DNA of 64,000 nucleotides from Actinomadura violacea (GTDB lineage: Bacteria; Actinomycetota; Actinomycetes; Streptosporangiales; Streptosporangiaceae): positions 186,001 through 250,000 of the forward strand of contig NZ_JAGEPF010000007.1 of NCBI RefSeq assembly GCF_017573465.1. Direction: 5' to 3'. The position numbers were made by a program, and so were the translations under genes. Positions 8,521 to 15,514 of the stretch are shown here, in pieces; the first letter of the stretch is position 1, and each line of letters begins with the position of its first letter. The notes beneath the pieces are model-generated. The model was not told the DNA's origin. It made no database searches and worked only from the letters and a program-made list of their open reading frames with translations.

Positions 8521-8982
8521 ATGCAGGCACGGATGAAGAACCCCGCCTATGTGCTGCCCGACGGACTGAAGGGGATCGGATCGATCTTCAAGGCCGTGAA
8601 CGCCGGCGGCATCTCCCACGAGCTGCAGGAGATCGTCGGGCTGCGCGCCAGCCAGATCAACGGCTGCTCGGCGTGCGTGCACGCGCACAACGCGAATCTC
8701 CTCAAGGCGGGGGAGAGCGCCGAGCGGATCGCGGCGGTCGCCGCGTGGCGGGAGGCGCCGTTCTTCGACGACGCCGAGCGCGCCGCGCTGGAGCTGGCCG
8801 AAGCGGTCACCCGGCTCGCCGACCGCCCCGGCGACGCCGTGGACGACGAGCTGTGGGACCGCGTCGCCGACCACTACGACGAGAAGGAGATCTCCGCCCT
8901 GATCCTGCTGATCGGCGTGACCAACATGTTCAACCGCCTCAACGCCACGATCAAGGAGCCCGCCGGCACCACCTGGGGCTGA
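8521..8982 (+). CDS. AhpD-like alkylhydroperoxidase (carboxymuconolactone decarboxylase family)
   Basis: 153-residue CMD/AhpD-family protein. The peroxidase signature is intact: E37 (ELQEIVGLRAS), C49-S-A-C52 and H56 (CSACVHAH), the arrangement used for thiol-disulfide reduction of hydroperoxides. It is probably a cytosolic oligomer. ATG8521 follows an AAAGGAAAAA ribosome-binding region. It is followed at 37 bp by a hemerythrin-domain gene in the same direction, forming a likely two-gene peroxide/oxygen-response operon behind the AfsR-like regulator. Confidence 0.9.
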   Translation: MQARMKNPAYVLPDGLKGIGSIFKAVNAGGISHELQEIVGLRASQINGCSACVHAHNANLLKAGESAERIAAVAAWREAPFFDDAERAALELAEAVTRLADRPGDAVDDELWDRVADHYDEKEISALILLIGVTNMFNRLNATIKEPAGTTWG

Positions 8983-9019
8983 GCCGATCCGCGACGGAAG
9001 ACGACAAGGAGACAGTGAA

Positions 9020-9655
9020 GTGAGCGACGCCCTCGACATGACGGCGATGTACGTCATGCACGACGCGCTGCGGCGGGAGCTGGAGCAGCTCGCCAAGGCC
9101 ACCGCCCGCCACGACGACGACCCGCGCACCGTGCTGCGCACGGCCGTCGGGTGGGAGCTGTTCAAGAAGTCCCTGCACGTCCACCACACCGCCGAGGACG
9201 ACGCGCTGTGGCCCGCGCTGCGCGAGACCCTGGCGGAGCGGCCGGACGACCTGGCGCTGCTGGAGGCGATGGAGGCCGAGCACACCGCCGTGGAGGAGGT
9301 CATCGCGGCGATCGACGCGGCGCTGGCCGACCCCGACGCGGTGCGCGACCGGCTCGGCGACCTCGTCGACTCCCTCGCGACCGGCCTGAACGGACACCTC
9401 AGGCACGAGGAGGATCAGACGCTGCCGCTGATCCAGGCGGTTGCGACGCCGCAGCAGTGGGCGCACTTCGGGCAGGTCCACGGCCAGCGGATCGGCCCGG
9501 ACGCGCCGCGGCTGATCCCATGGCTGCTGGACGGTGCCGGCGAGCAGTCCGTCGCGGTCATGCTCGCGCCGCTGCCCGAACCCGCCCGCGCCGCCTACGC
9601 CGCCCAGTGGCAGCCCACCTACGCCGCGCTGGACCGCTGGGGCACCGGGGCCTGA
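9020..9655 (+). CDS. Hemerythrin HHE cation-binding domain protein
   Basis: 211-residue protein with an N-terminal four-helix HHE domain. Metal-ligand candidates are H14 (YVMHDALRREL), H54/H55 with E58 (HVHHTAEDDALWP), the EAEHTAVEE motif and HLRHEEDQTLP. This fits a diiron hemerythrin-like protein of the kind seen in oxygen, nitric oxide or peroxide responses. The GTG9020 start follows AAGGAGACAGTGAA. It ends just before a strong hairpin and converges on a GntR gene. A role beside the AhpD-like peroxidase is inferred from linkage. Confidence 0.87.
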   Translation: MSDALDMTAMYVMHDALRRELEQLAKATARHDDDPRTVLRTAVGWELFKKSLHVHHTAEDDALWPALRETLAERPDDLALLEAMEAEHTAVEEVIAAIDAALADPDAVRDRLGDLVDSLATGLNGHLRHEEDQTLPLIQAVATPQQWAHFGQVHGQRIGPDAPRLIPWLLDGAGEQSVAVMLAPLPEPARAAYAAQWQPTYAALDRWGTGA

Positions 9656-9676
9656 CGGCGTCCGCCCGCACCCTGC

Positions 9677-9712
9677 GGCCTGACCCCGTGCGCCCGCAGC
9701 CGGGGTCAGGCC
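9677..9712. terminator. Strong bidirectional hairpin overlapping the GntR stop codon
   Basis: Perfect 12-bp inverted repeat GGCCTGACCCCG (9677-9688) / CGGGGTCAGGCC (9701-9712) with a 12-base loop, 21 bp after the hemerythrin stop. The TGA of the convergent GntR gene (9706-9708) is inside the right arm, so each gene's transcript would carry the stem at its 3' end. Confidence 0.75.
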
Positions 9713-10527
9713 GGACCTGACCCCGGGTGCGCCGGTCGCAGCTCCGAGCCGCCGGGCGCCTTGCTGGTGTTGTGCTCCGCGATCAGGCGCAGGGCCTCGA
9801 CCCGGTCGTGGGACTCCAGGGCGTCGACGATGGCCTCGTGCAGGGCGTGCCGAGAGGAGATGTACTCGGGCAGCGGCTGGGCGCTGCTCGGCAGTACGGC
9901 CAGGGTGTGGGATTCGATCTGGTCGAGCAGGTTGATGTACAGCGAGCGGAGCATGGCGTGCGGGCTGACCGCGGCGATGCGGGCGTGCAGCGACCAGTTC
10001 GCGTGGACGAACGCGGTGGCGTCCTCGCGCTCCACGGCGCCGGCCATCTCCGCCAGGATGGTGCGCATCTCGGCGATGTCGGCGAGCGAGGCGTGCCAGA
10101 GCGCGTCTTCGATGAGCAGCGGGTCCAGCGCGTCGCGGATCCGCATCGCCTCGGCGACGGAGGTCTGGCCGGCGTCCAGGGCCAGTACCGAGTTGCCGAG
10201 GCGCACCATGGGCGACGGTTCGGCGGCGAACACCCCGCCGCCCGGGCCCGGCCGGACCGTCACCACGCCCCGCGACTGCGCGATCCGCATCGCCTCGTTG
10301 AACGTCCCCACCGACACCGAACACCGGTCGCGCAGCTCGCTCTTCGAACCGAGCCGATCGCCGGGCGACGCCGCGCCGGCGAGGGAGATGAGCAGCTCAG
10401 CGGTGCTCTCGGCGCGCGACGGCCGGGCCGGCCGGCGCCCCGCACCGGCGGGCGGCCGGCCCCGTTCGCGCACTCTCGGCGCGGATGCCTCGCCGGTCGC
10501 CTCCTCGTAGCCCGCCGGACCCGTCAT
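9706..10527 (-). CDS. GntR-family transcriptional regulator, FadR subfamily (FCD domain)
   Basis: 273-residue regulator with an N-terminal GntR winged helix (GSKSELRDRCSVSVGTFNEA, then a GPGGGVF wing). An all-helical FCD domain follows, with candidate metal or ligand residues in RDALDP, HANWSLHARI and HALHEAIVDAL. The start at 10527 follows a GGAGGAGCG ribosome-binding site nine bases or less upstream. The in-frame ATG at 10560 lacks one. FCD regulators usually respond to organic-acid or acyl intermediates, but no obvious catabolic partner lies beside it. Its 3' end lies in the hairpin at 9677-9712. Confidence 0.87.
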   Translation of the reverse strand: MTGPAGYEEATGEASAPRVRERGRPPAGAGRRPARPSRAESTAELLISLAGAASPGDRLGSKSELRDRCSVSVGTFNEAMRIAQSRGVVTVRPGPGGGVFAAEPSPMVRLGNSVLALDAGQTSVAEAMRIRDALDPLLIEDALWHASLADIAEMRTILAEMAGAVEREDATAFVHANWSLHARIAAVSPHAMLRSLYINLLDQIESHTLAVLPSSAQPLPEYISSRHALHEAIVDALESHDRVEALRLIAEHNTSKAPGGSELRPAHPGSGPA

Positions 10528-10682
10528 CGCTCCTCCGCCGCACCCGTGAACATTGAGCATGAAGAATACCCGGACGGCTTCGGGCCCGTGAGAGGGCCTC
10601 GCCGAAGCCGCGGTGAATCAACATGGTCAATTCGCGCGGCCGCCGGCGGGCGACCGAGCGGCGGTCGCGGACGGCGCCCCGG

Positions 10683-11810
10683 TCAGCGGGGGGCGGTGCC
10701 GGACCATCCGGCCGCCAGGTTCACCACCGAGTTGATCAGCGAGCCGGGCGCGCGTCCCGCGTTCTCGCCCGCCGGCCGGAGCACGACCTGCTCGTAGGCC
10801 AGCGCCCGCCCGGACGCCTCGTCGATGACCAGGCGGTGCTCCAGGTCCCCGCCTGAGGTGTGCTCGTCGATCGCGACCGCCGTGCCCCGGCGCCCCTCCG
10901 CGTCCCGCACCGGGCCGATCGTCCGCACGGACGGCAGGTCCGCGATCATCCGGAAGGCCGCCGCGCGGACCCGGGGCGTCACCGGCATGTCGAGGATGAT
11001 GTCGCGGGCGACCGAGAACAGCCAGGAGTCGCCGGTCTTGGTCCTGGTCAGCGGCTCGGTGTCGGCGCCGGCGCGGCCGAACCGCTGGATGAGCAGCCGC
11101 CTGAGGCGGTCCGGGTCGGCGGGCAGCGAGCGCAGGTCCTTCATGGTGACGTTGCCGCCGAGCGAGAAGATCGTCCCGTCGCGCGGGAGGGACCGACAGG
11201 TGGTGGTGGACGGGCCTGCCGCCAGTTTGAGCGTCATCGGCGCGAAGCCCTTGCGGCCCGTGGGGATCGTGAAGGCGGCGGGGGAGCCCGCGCGGCGCCA
11301 GGCCGCCTCGTCGGCGGATCCGGCCGGGCGCGTGCCCAGGTCCTGCCGGCGGCCGCAGTCGCGTCCGGCGGGGTCGCTCGGCGTCCAGCCCTCGGAGCGC
11401 CGCGCCCAGACGACGGTGTAGTCGCCCGTCGGCGCGTGCATCCGGTAGTAGAGGCGCGAGACGCTCGCGTCGTGCCAGTACTCGCCCATTGTGTCGTCCT
11501 GCAGGTCGGCCTGCCGCGCGGCTGCGAGCAGCACCGTCCGTGCGGCCGGGGGAGGCGGCGTGGCGCGGTGCCGGTCGGGGCCCGGGGCCGTCCCCCACAG
11601 GGACACCGCCACCGCCGCCGCCGCGGTGACGGCGGTGAGCCCGAAACCACCGATCCAGCGGCGCCTCGAAGGGACGGCGAGCCCGCGCGCGCGCCGTGGC
11701 TCGGCCCCGCCGTCGATGTCCTTCCGCACCTTGGCGAGCGCCGCGGCGGTGTCCTGCTCCGTGGGGCGCGGCGGGCCGAAGACCTCGCGCACCAGGTCGA
11801 TCTCGTTCAT
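10683..11810 (-). CDS. CU044_5270-family membrane protein paired with an ECF sigma factor
   Basis: 375-residue protein with a short cytoplasmic N-terminus (VREVFGPPRPTEQDTAAAL), one transmembrane helix (about residues 50-70) and a large outer domain. This is the layout of the actinobacterial CU044_5270 family, found directly downstream of ECF sigma factors. Its ATG overlaps the sigma stop codon by four bases (ATGA), so the two are translationally coupled. By position it probably acts as anti-sigma factor or signal sensor, but I see no canonical zinc anti-sigma motif. The outer domain may monitor envelope state. Confidence 0.75.
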   Translation of the reverse strand: MNEIDLVREVFGPPRPTEQDTAAALAKVRKDIDGGAEPRRARGLAVPSRRRWIGGFGLTAVTAAAAVAVSLWGTAPGPDRHRATPPPPAARTVLLAAARQADLQDDTMGEYWHDASVSRLYYRMHAPTGDYTVVWARRSEGWTPSDPAGRDCGRRQDLGTRPAGSADEAAWRRAGSPAAFTIPTGRKGFAPMTLKLAAGPSTTTCRSLPRDGTIFSLGGNVTMKDLRSLPADPDRLRRLLIQRFGRAGADTEPLTRTKTGDSWLFSVARDIILDMPVTPRVRAAAFRMIADLPSVRTIGPVRDAEGRRGTAVAIDEHTSGGDLEHRLVIDEASGRALAYEQVVLRPAGENAGRAPGSLINSVVNLAAGWSGTAPR

Positions 11811-12412
11811 CGGTCGCTCTCCTCGGTGATGAGCGTGGGGTCCACTCCGCCCAGGGCGTCGCGGAGCTTGCGGCGGGCCCGGTTCAGCCGGGACGCCACC
11901 GTCCCGGGCTTGAGGCCCAGCGCCTCGGCGACCTCCGGATAGGTGCAGTCGCCGAGGGCCACCAGCAGCAGCACGTCGCGGTCGCCGGGCGACAGCGCGC
12001 GGATCGCCTCGGCGAGCCTTCCCCGCACCACTCCCGCGCTGACCTGCGCCACGATCTGCTCCTCGAACCCCGTCTGCGGGCCGCTGACGGGCGCCTTGGC
12101 GAGCGTCCGCAGGTACCGGGCCTCGCCGCGCCGGTGCATCCCCACGAGGTTGGTGGCGATGCCGAACAGCCACGGCCTGAGGGCGCCGCGCGCCGGGTCG
12201 TAGCGGTCCCGCCGCCGGTAGGCGGTCAGGAACGTCTCCGCCGCGATGTCGTCGGCGGCGTCGGCGCCGAGCCGTCCCGCGACGTACCGGTGGACGTCGG
12301 GGAAGTGGCGGTGGAAGATCTCGGCGAACTGCTCGGGCTCGTGCCACGGCGCCTCGATCACCACGGCGTCGCCGCGGCGCGGGTCCGCGGCGGGGGTGCG
12401 GCTCATGGTCAC
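11807..12412 (-). CDS. ECF-type RNA polymerase sigma factor (sigma-70 family)
   Basis: About 200 residues with sigma region 2 (DIAAETFLTAYRR and PWLFGIATN) and region 4 (DCTYPEVAEALGLKPGTVAS, then RLNRARRKL). The acidic GDRDVLLLVAL segment starts region 4. Starts at GTG12412 (after GGAGG) or ATG12406 (after GAGGTGACC) are equally possible. It forms an operon with the overlapping CU044_5270-family gene. This is the arrangement of ECF groups whose activity is gated by a membrane partner, so an envelope or extracellular signal is likely. Confidence 0.93.
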   Translation of the reverse strand: MTMSRTPAADPRRGDAVVIEAPWHEPEQFAEIFHRHFPDVHRYVAGRLGADAADDIAAETFLTAYRRRDRYDPARGALRPWLFGIATNLVGMHRRGEARYLRTLAKAPVSGPQTGFEEQIVAQVSAGVVRGRLAEAIRALSPGDRDVLLLVALGDCTYPEVAEALGLKPGTVASRLNRARRKLRDALGGVDPTLITEESDR

Positions 12413-12485
12413 CTCGTTCCTCCGCTGGACGATCGGTCACCCCTACTCCGCCGCCCGCGCCCCGACCCTTCACGCGCCGAGGCGG

Positions 12486-13370
12486 CTAGGTCGCGGTGTC
12501 CTCGGACGCGGCGTCGCGGCGAAGGCGCTCGAACGCGCCGGCGTGCGGGCCGCCGGCGGGGAGGGTGTAGGCGACGATGGTCAGGCCCGGGTCCGCCGGG
12601 ATCTCGAGGGCGTCGTAGTCCAGGTCGAGGTCGCCGTGGCGGGGATGGTGGAAGAGCTGGCGGCCGCTGCGGTAGTACTCGACGTCGTGGGCGTCCCAGC
12701 GGCGGCGGAAGCCGGCGCTGCGGGCGGTCAGGTCGTCGACGAGGCCGGCGAGGACGGTGTCGCCGGGGGTGCGGGCGGTCTCGGTGCGCAGGCTGCCGAC
12801 GGCGTCGTGGGCGATGGCGTCCCAGTCGCGGTAGAAGCGGCGGGCGCGCGGGTCGAGGAAGACGAAGCGCGCGAGGTTGACGGGCCGGGCCGGGGTGTCG
12901 AAGGCGTCGGCGTAGAGGACGCGGGCGAGCGGGTTGGCGGCCAGGACGTCCAGCCGGGCGTCGCGGACGAACGCGGCGGCCTCGGTCATGGCGTCGAGGA
13001 CCTGCAGCACGCCGGCGCGCAGGTGCGTCCGCCCGCCGTCGCGCGGCCGCGCCTCGGTCGGGGCGTGGCGCGGGGCGTTGGCGGCGCGGACGAGGGCGTC
13101 CAGGTGGGCGCGTTCGACGTCGTCGAATTGCAGGGCGCGGGCCAGGGCGTCCAGGACCTCGGCGGAGACGCCGCGGACGTTCCCGCGCTCCAGGCGGGTG
13201 TAGTACTCGACGCTGATGTTGGCCAGCTGCGCGACCTCGGAACGGCGCAGGCCGGCGACCCGTCGGTGGCCGCCGATGTCGGGCAGGCCCGCCTGCTGCG
13301 GGGTAAGGCGCGCGCGGCGGCCGGTGAGGAACCGGCGGACGTCGTCGCGGAGCGGGTCGCTGGCGGGCAC
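12486..13370 (-). CDS. XRE-family regulator with MmyB-like ligand-binding domain
   Basis: 294 residues. An N-terminal helix-turn-helix (GLRRSEVAQLANISVEYYTR) is followed by an MmyB-like PAS-related domain (about residues 110-270), with LDVLAANPLARVLY and FLDPRARRFYRDWD motifs. In MmyB proteins this domain is thought to bind a fatty acid or other small hydrophobic ligand. The GTG start at 13370 faces a DHA2-type MFS pump 100 bp away with an inverted repeat between them, so it probably controls that pump and itself. A second XRE-MFS pair of the same kind occurs at 35.1-37.4 kb. Confidence 0.9.
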   Translation of the reverse strand: MPASDPLRDDVRRFLTGRRARLTPQQAGLPDIGGHRRVAGLRRSEVAQLANISVEYYTRLERGNVRGVSAEVLDALARALQFDDVERAHLDALVRAANAPRHAPTEARPRDGGRTHLRAGVLQVLDAMTEAAAFVRDARLDVLAANPLARVLYADAFDTPARPVNLARFVFLDPRARRFYRDWDAIAHDAVGSLRTETARTPGDTVLAGLVDDLTARSAGFRRRWDAHDVEYYRSGRQLFHHPRHGDLDLDYDALEIPADPGLTIVAYTLPAGGPHAGAFERLRRDAASEDTAT

Positions 13371-13401
13371 GGCACCAGATTATCGGCGCGGCACCGGACG
13401 A

Positions 13402-13423
13402 AGGGGTCCCTGGCGGTACCCCT
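13402..13423. promoter_or_regulatory. Inverted repeat in the XRE-MFS divergent gap
   Basis: AGGGGT (13402-13407) and ACCCCT (13418-13423) flank a 10-base spacer midway between the two divergent starts (13370 and 13471). Position suggests an operator for the XRE regulator. The arms are short. Confidence 0.35.
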
Positions 13424-13470
13424 CACAACGCGGACTCCCAGGTCACAGGCCCGAGTGATTGCCTGAACGC

Positions 13471-14859
13471 ATGGCCGACCTGTTGCAGCACAAGACCGCT
13501 GAGACGACCCGTGCAAGTGACCGGCGCGCGGGGGCGACGCTTGCGGCCGCGGTGCTGGGATTCTTCGTCATCACCCTGGACGCGACGATCGTGAACGTCG
13601 CGCTGCCCTCGATCCGCGCAGCGCTGGGCGGCGGGATCACCGGTCTGCAGTGGGTGGTGGACGGCTACACGCTGATGTTCGCGGCGCTGCTGCTGTCGGC
13701 GGGGGCGCTGTCGGACCGGATCGGTGCGCGCCGCGCGTTCGGTGCGGGCCTGGTGGTGTTCGTGGCCGCGTCGGCGGCGTGCGGGCTGGCGTCGTCCCTG
13801 GGGATGCTGGTGGCCGCCCGGTTCGTGCAGGGCGCCGGCGCGGCGGTGACGATGCCGACGTCGATGGCGCTGGTGCGGCACGCCTACCCCGACGCGGGCC
13901 GCCGCGCCCGCGCGGTGGGGCTGTGGGCGATGGGCGGGGCGGTGGCCGCCGCCGCGGGCCCGGTCCTGGGCGGGCTGCTGAGCCTGGCGTCCTGGCGGAC
14001 GATCTTCTGGATCAACCTGCCCGCCGGTGCCGTCGCGCTGCTCCTGCTCGCCCGGACCCCGCCCTCGCCGACCCGGGCCGCGCCGTTCGACCGGATCGGG
14101 CAGGCCACCGGCGTCCTGGCGATGGGCGGCCTGACCTACGGTGCGATCGAGGCCGGGCAGGCCGGGCTCACCGCCCCGCGCGTCGTGATCGCGCTGGCGG
14201 TGGCGGCTGCGGCGTTCGCCGCGTTCGCGGTGGCGCAGGCGCGGTCTCCGCACCCGATGGTCCCGCCGGACCTGTTCCGCTCGGCGACCGTGACGATCGC
14301 GGTGGTGATCGGGTTCGCGTTCATGGTCGGGTTCTACGGGCTGCCGTTCCTGTTCAGCCTGTCCTTCCAGCAGCAGCACGGCCTGTCGCCGCTGGGTGCC
14401 GGCGTGGCGTTCCTGCCGATGATGGTGCTCAGCGCATGCGTCACCCCGTTCTCGGCGCGGATCGCCGAGCGCACCGGCCCCCGGCCGCCGGTGGTGGCGG
14501 GACTGGGACTGATGGCGGCCGGCTCGATCGCGCTGGCCGTGGTGCCGGCGGCGGCGCCGGTGTGGGCGACCGCGCTGCTGCTGATCCCCGTCGGGCTGGC
14601 CGGGCCGCTGGTCATGCCGCCCGTCACCGCCGTGCTGATGGACCACGTCCCCGCCCACCGGACCGGCACCGCCGGCGGCGTGTTCAACACCAGCCGCCAG
14701 ATCGGCGGGGCACTGGCCGTCGCCGTCTTCGGCGCGCTGCTGTCGGGCTCCGGCGGGTTCGAGCACGGCCTGCGCCTCAGCCTCGCCCTCGCGGCCGTCA
14801 TCGCCCTGGCCGCCGCGGCGGCGGCCACCCGCCTCGCCGTCGTCCGTCCTCGGCCGTGA
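13471..14859 (+). CDS. MFS drug-efflux transporter, DHA2 (14-TM) family
   Basis: 462-residue transporter. DHA2 signatures are present: LDATIVNVALPSIRAAL in helix 1, LQWVVDGYTL in helix 2, GALSDRIGARR in the first loop, and GPVLGGLL in helix 5 (motif C of antiporters). FNTSRQIGGALAVAVFG is also typical of EmrB/QacA-like pumps. It exports hydrophobic or cationic toxic compounds using the proton gradient. ATG13471 has only a weak Shine-Dalgarno region; a TTG at 13459 is less likely. It is divergent from the XRE regulator at 12486-13370. Confidence 0.9.
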   Translation: MADLLQHKTAETTRASDRRAGATLAAAVLGFFVITLDATIVNVALPSIRAALGGGITGLQWVVDGYTLMFAALLLSAGALSDRIGARRAFGAGLVVFVAASAACGLASSLGMLVAARFVQGAGAAVTMPTSMALVRHAYPDAGRRARAVGLWAMGGAVAAAAGPVLGGLLSLASWRTIFWINLPAGAVALLLLARTPPSPTRAAPFDRIGQATGVLAMGGLTYGAIEAGQAGLTAPRVVIALAVAAAAFAAFAVAQARSPHPMVPPDLFRSATVTIAVVIGFAFMVGFYGLPFLFSLSFQQQHGLSPLGAGVAFLPMMVLSACVTPFSARIAERTGPRPPVVAGLGLMAAGSIALAVVPAAAPVWATALLLIPVGLAGPLVMPPVTAVLMDHVPAHRTGTAGGVFNTSRQIGGALAVAVFGALLSGSGGFEHGLRLSLALAAVIALAAAAAATRLAVVRPRP

Positions 14860-14932
14860 CCGTGGACGCGGTCGGACGCGTTCCCGGCGGGCATGACGGT
14901 ACCGGCGGCGACCCGGAAACAGGAGGCACACG

Positions 14933-15313
14933 ATGAACGACTGGACCGGCAAGGAACTGGAGACGATCGCGGGCACCGACGAGCTCGAGATCGCCCCGAA
15001 CCGCGACGACGGCGGGCTGCGCGAGCCCACCCCGATCTGGGTCGTCGGCGACGGCGACGGACTGTACGTCCGCTCCTACCGCGGCGGCGACGGCGCCTGG
15101 TACCGCGCCGCGCGCGCCACCGGGCACGGCCGCATCAGCTCCGGCGGCGTCACCAAGGACGTCGACTTCGCCGACGCGGCCGGCGACCCCGACCTCAACG
15201 CGCGGCTCGACGCCGCCTACCGCGCCAAGTACGGCGGCTACCCCAGCCAGTACGTCGACCCCATGGTCACCGACACCGCCCGCGCCACCACGCTGAAACT
15301 CGTGCCGCGCTGA
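14933..15313 (+). CDS. DUF2255 family protein
   Basis: 126-residue cytoplasmic protein. It starts WTGKELETIAGTDELEIAPNR and contains the PIWVVGDGDGLYVRSYRG strand pair typical of DUF2255, a small split-barrel (FMN/F420-binding-like) family of unknown activity. ATG14933 follows a good AGGAGG site. It lies 73 bp after the MFS gene and may be co-transcribed. The last codons are part of a 17-bp tandem duplication that leaves the protein unchanged. No catalytic residue can be assigned. Confidence 0.82.
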   Translation: MNDWTGKELETIAGTDELEIAPNRDDGGLREPTPIWVVGDGDGLYVRSYRGGDGAWYRAARATGHGRISSGGVTKDVDFADAAGDPDLNARLDAAYRAKYGGYPSQYVDPMVTDTARATTLKLVPR

Positions 15314-15326
15314 AACTCGTGCCGCG
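15293..15326 (+). repeat. 17-bp tandem duplication across the DUF2255 stop codon
   Basis: CTGAAACTCGTGCCGCG occurs twice head to tail (15293-15309 and 15310-15326) and is followed by CTGA. The first copy encodes the final LKLVPR of DUF2255, and the stop lies at the start of copy two. The copies are identical, suggesting a recent slippage or duplication event. Confidence 0.9.
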
Positions 15327-15514
15327 CTGACAGGACGCGTTCGGCTCCGGCCGCCCAGGTGGTCCGCGATGCCCGCCAGAAGGCGGCGATGGCCGCTGAC
15401 CTCCCAAGATGCGTGTGTCCGCCCCGAAAGGGGGCACACCTCCCGCCGGCGGGCCCAGGACATCGTCCGAGGCTCAGGGGGACGGGCGATGCGCGATGGA
15501 TGGCCGGAGTACGT

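Noticed and set aside
6253..9303. 1016-codon minus-strand open frame opposite the AfsR-like, AhpD-like and hemerythrin genes
   Set aside because: The sense frames encode recognised domains with intact motifs. The antisense frame has no motif and spans three genes.
14893..15330. 145-codon frame overlapping DUF2255
   Set aside because: It is an Arg-rich +1 shadow of DUF2255. The real frame has a Shine-Dalgarno site and family motifs.
15293..15330. Possible CRISPR or attachment-site repeat
   Set aside because: There are only two copies with no spacer, directly abutting, and no integrase or cas gene nearby, so it is a simple tandem duplication.
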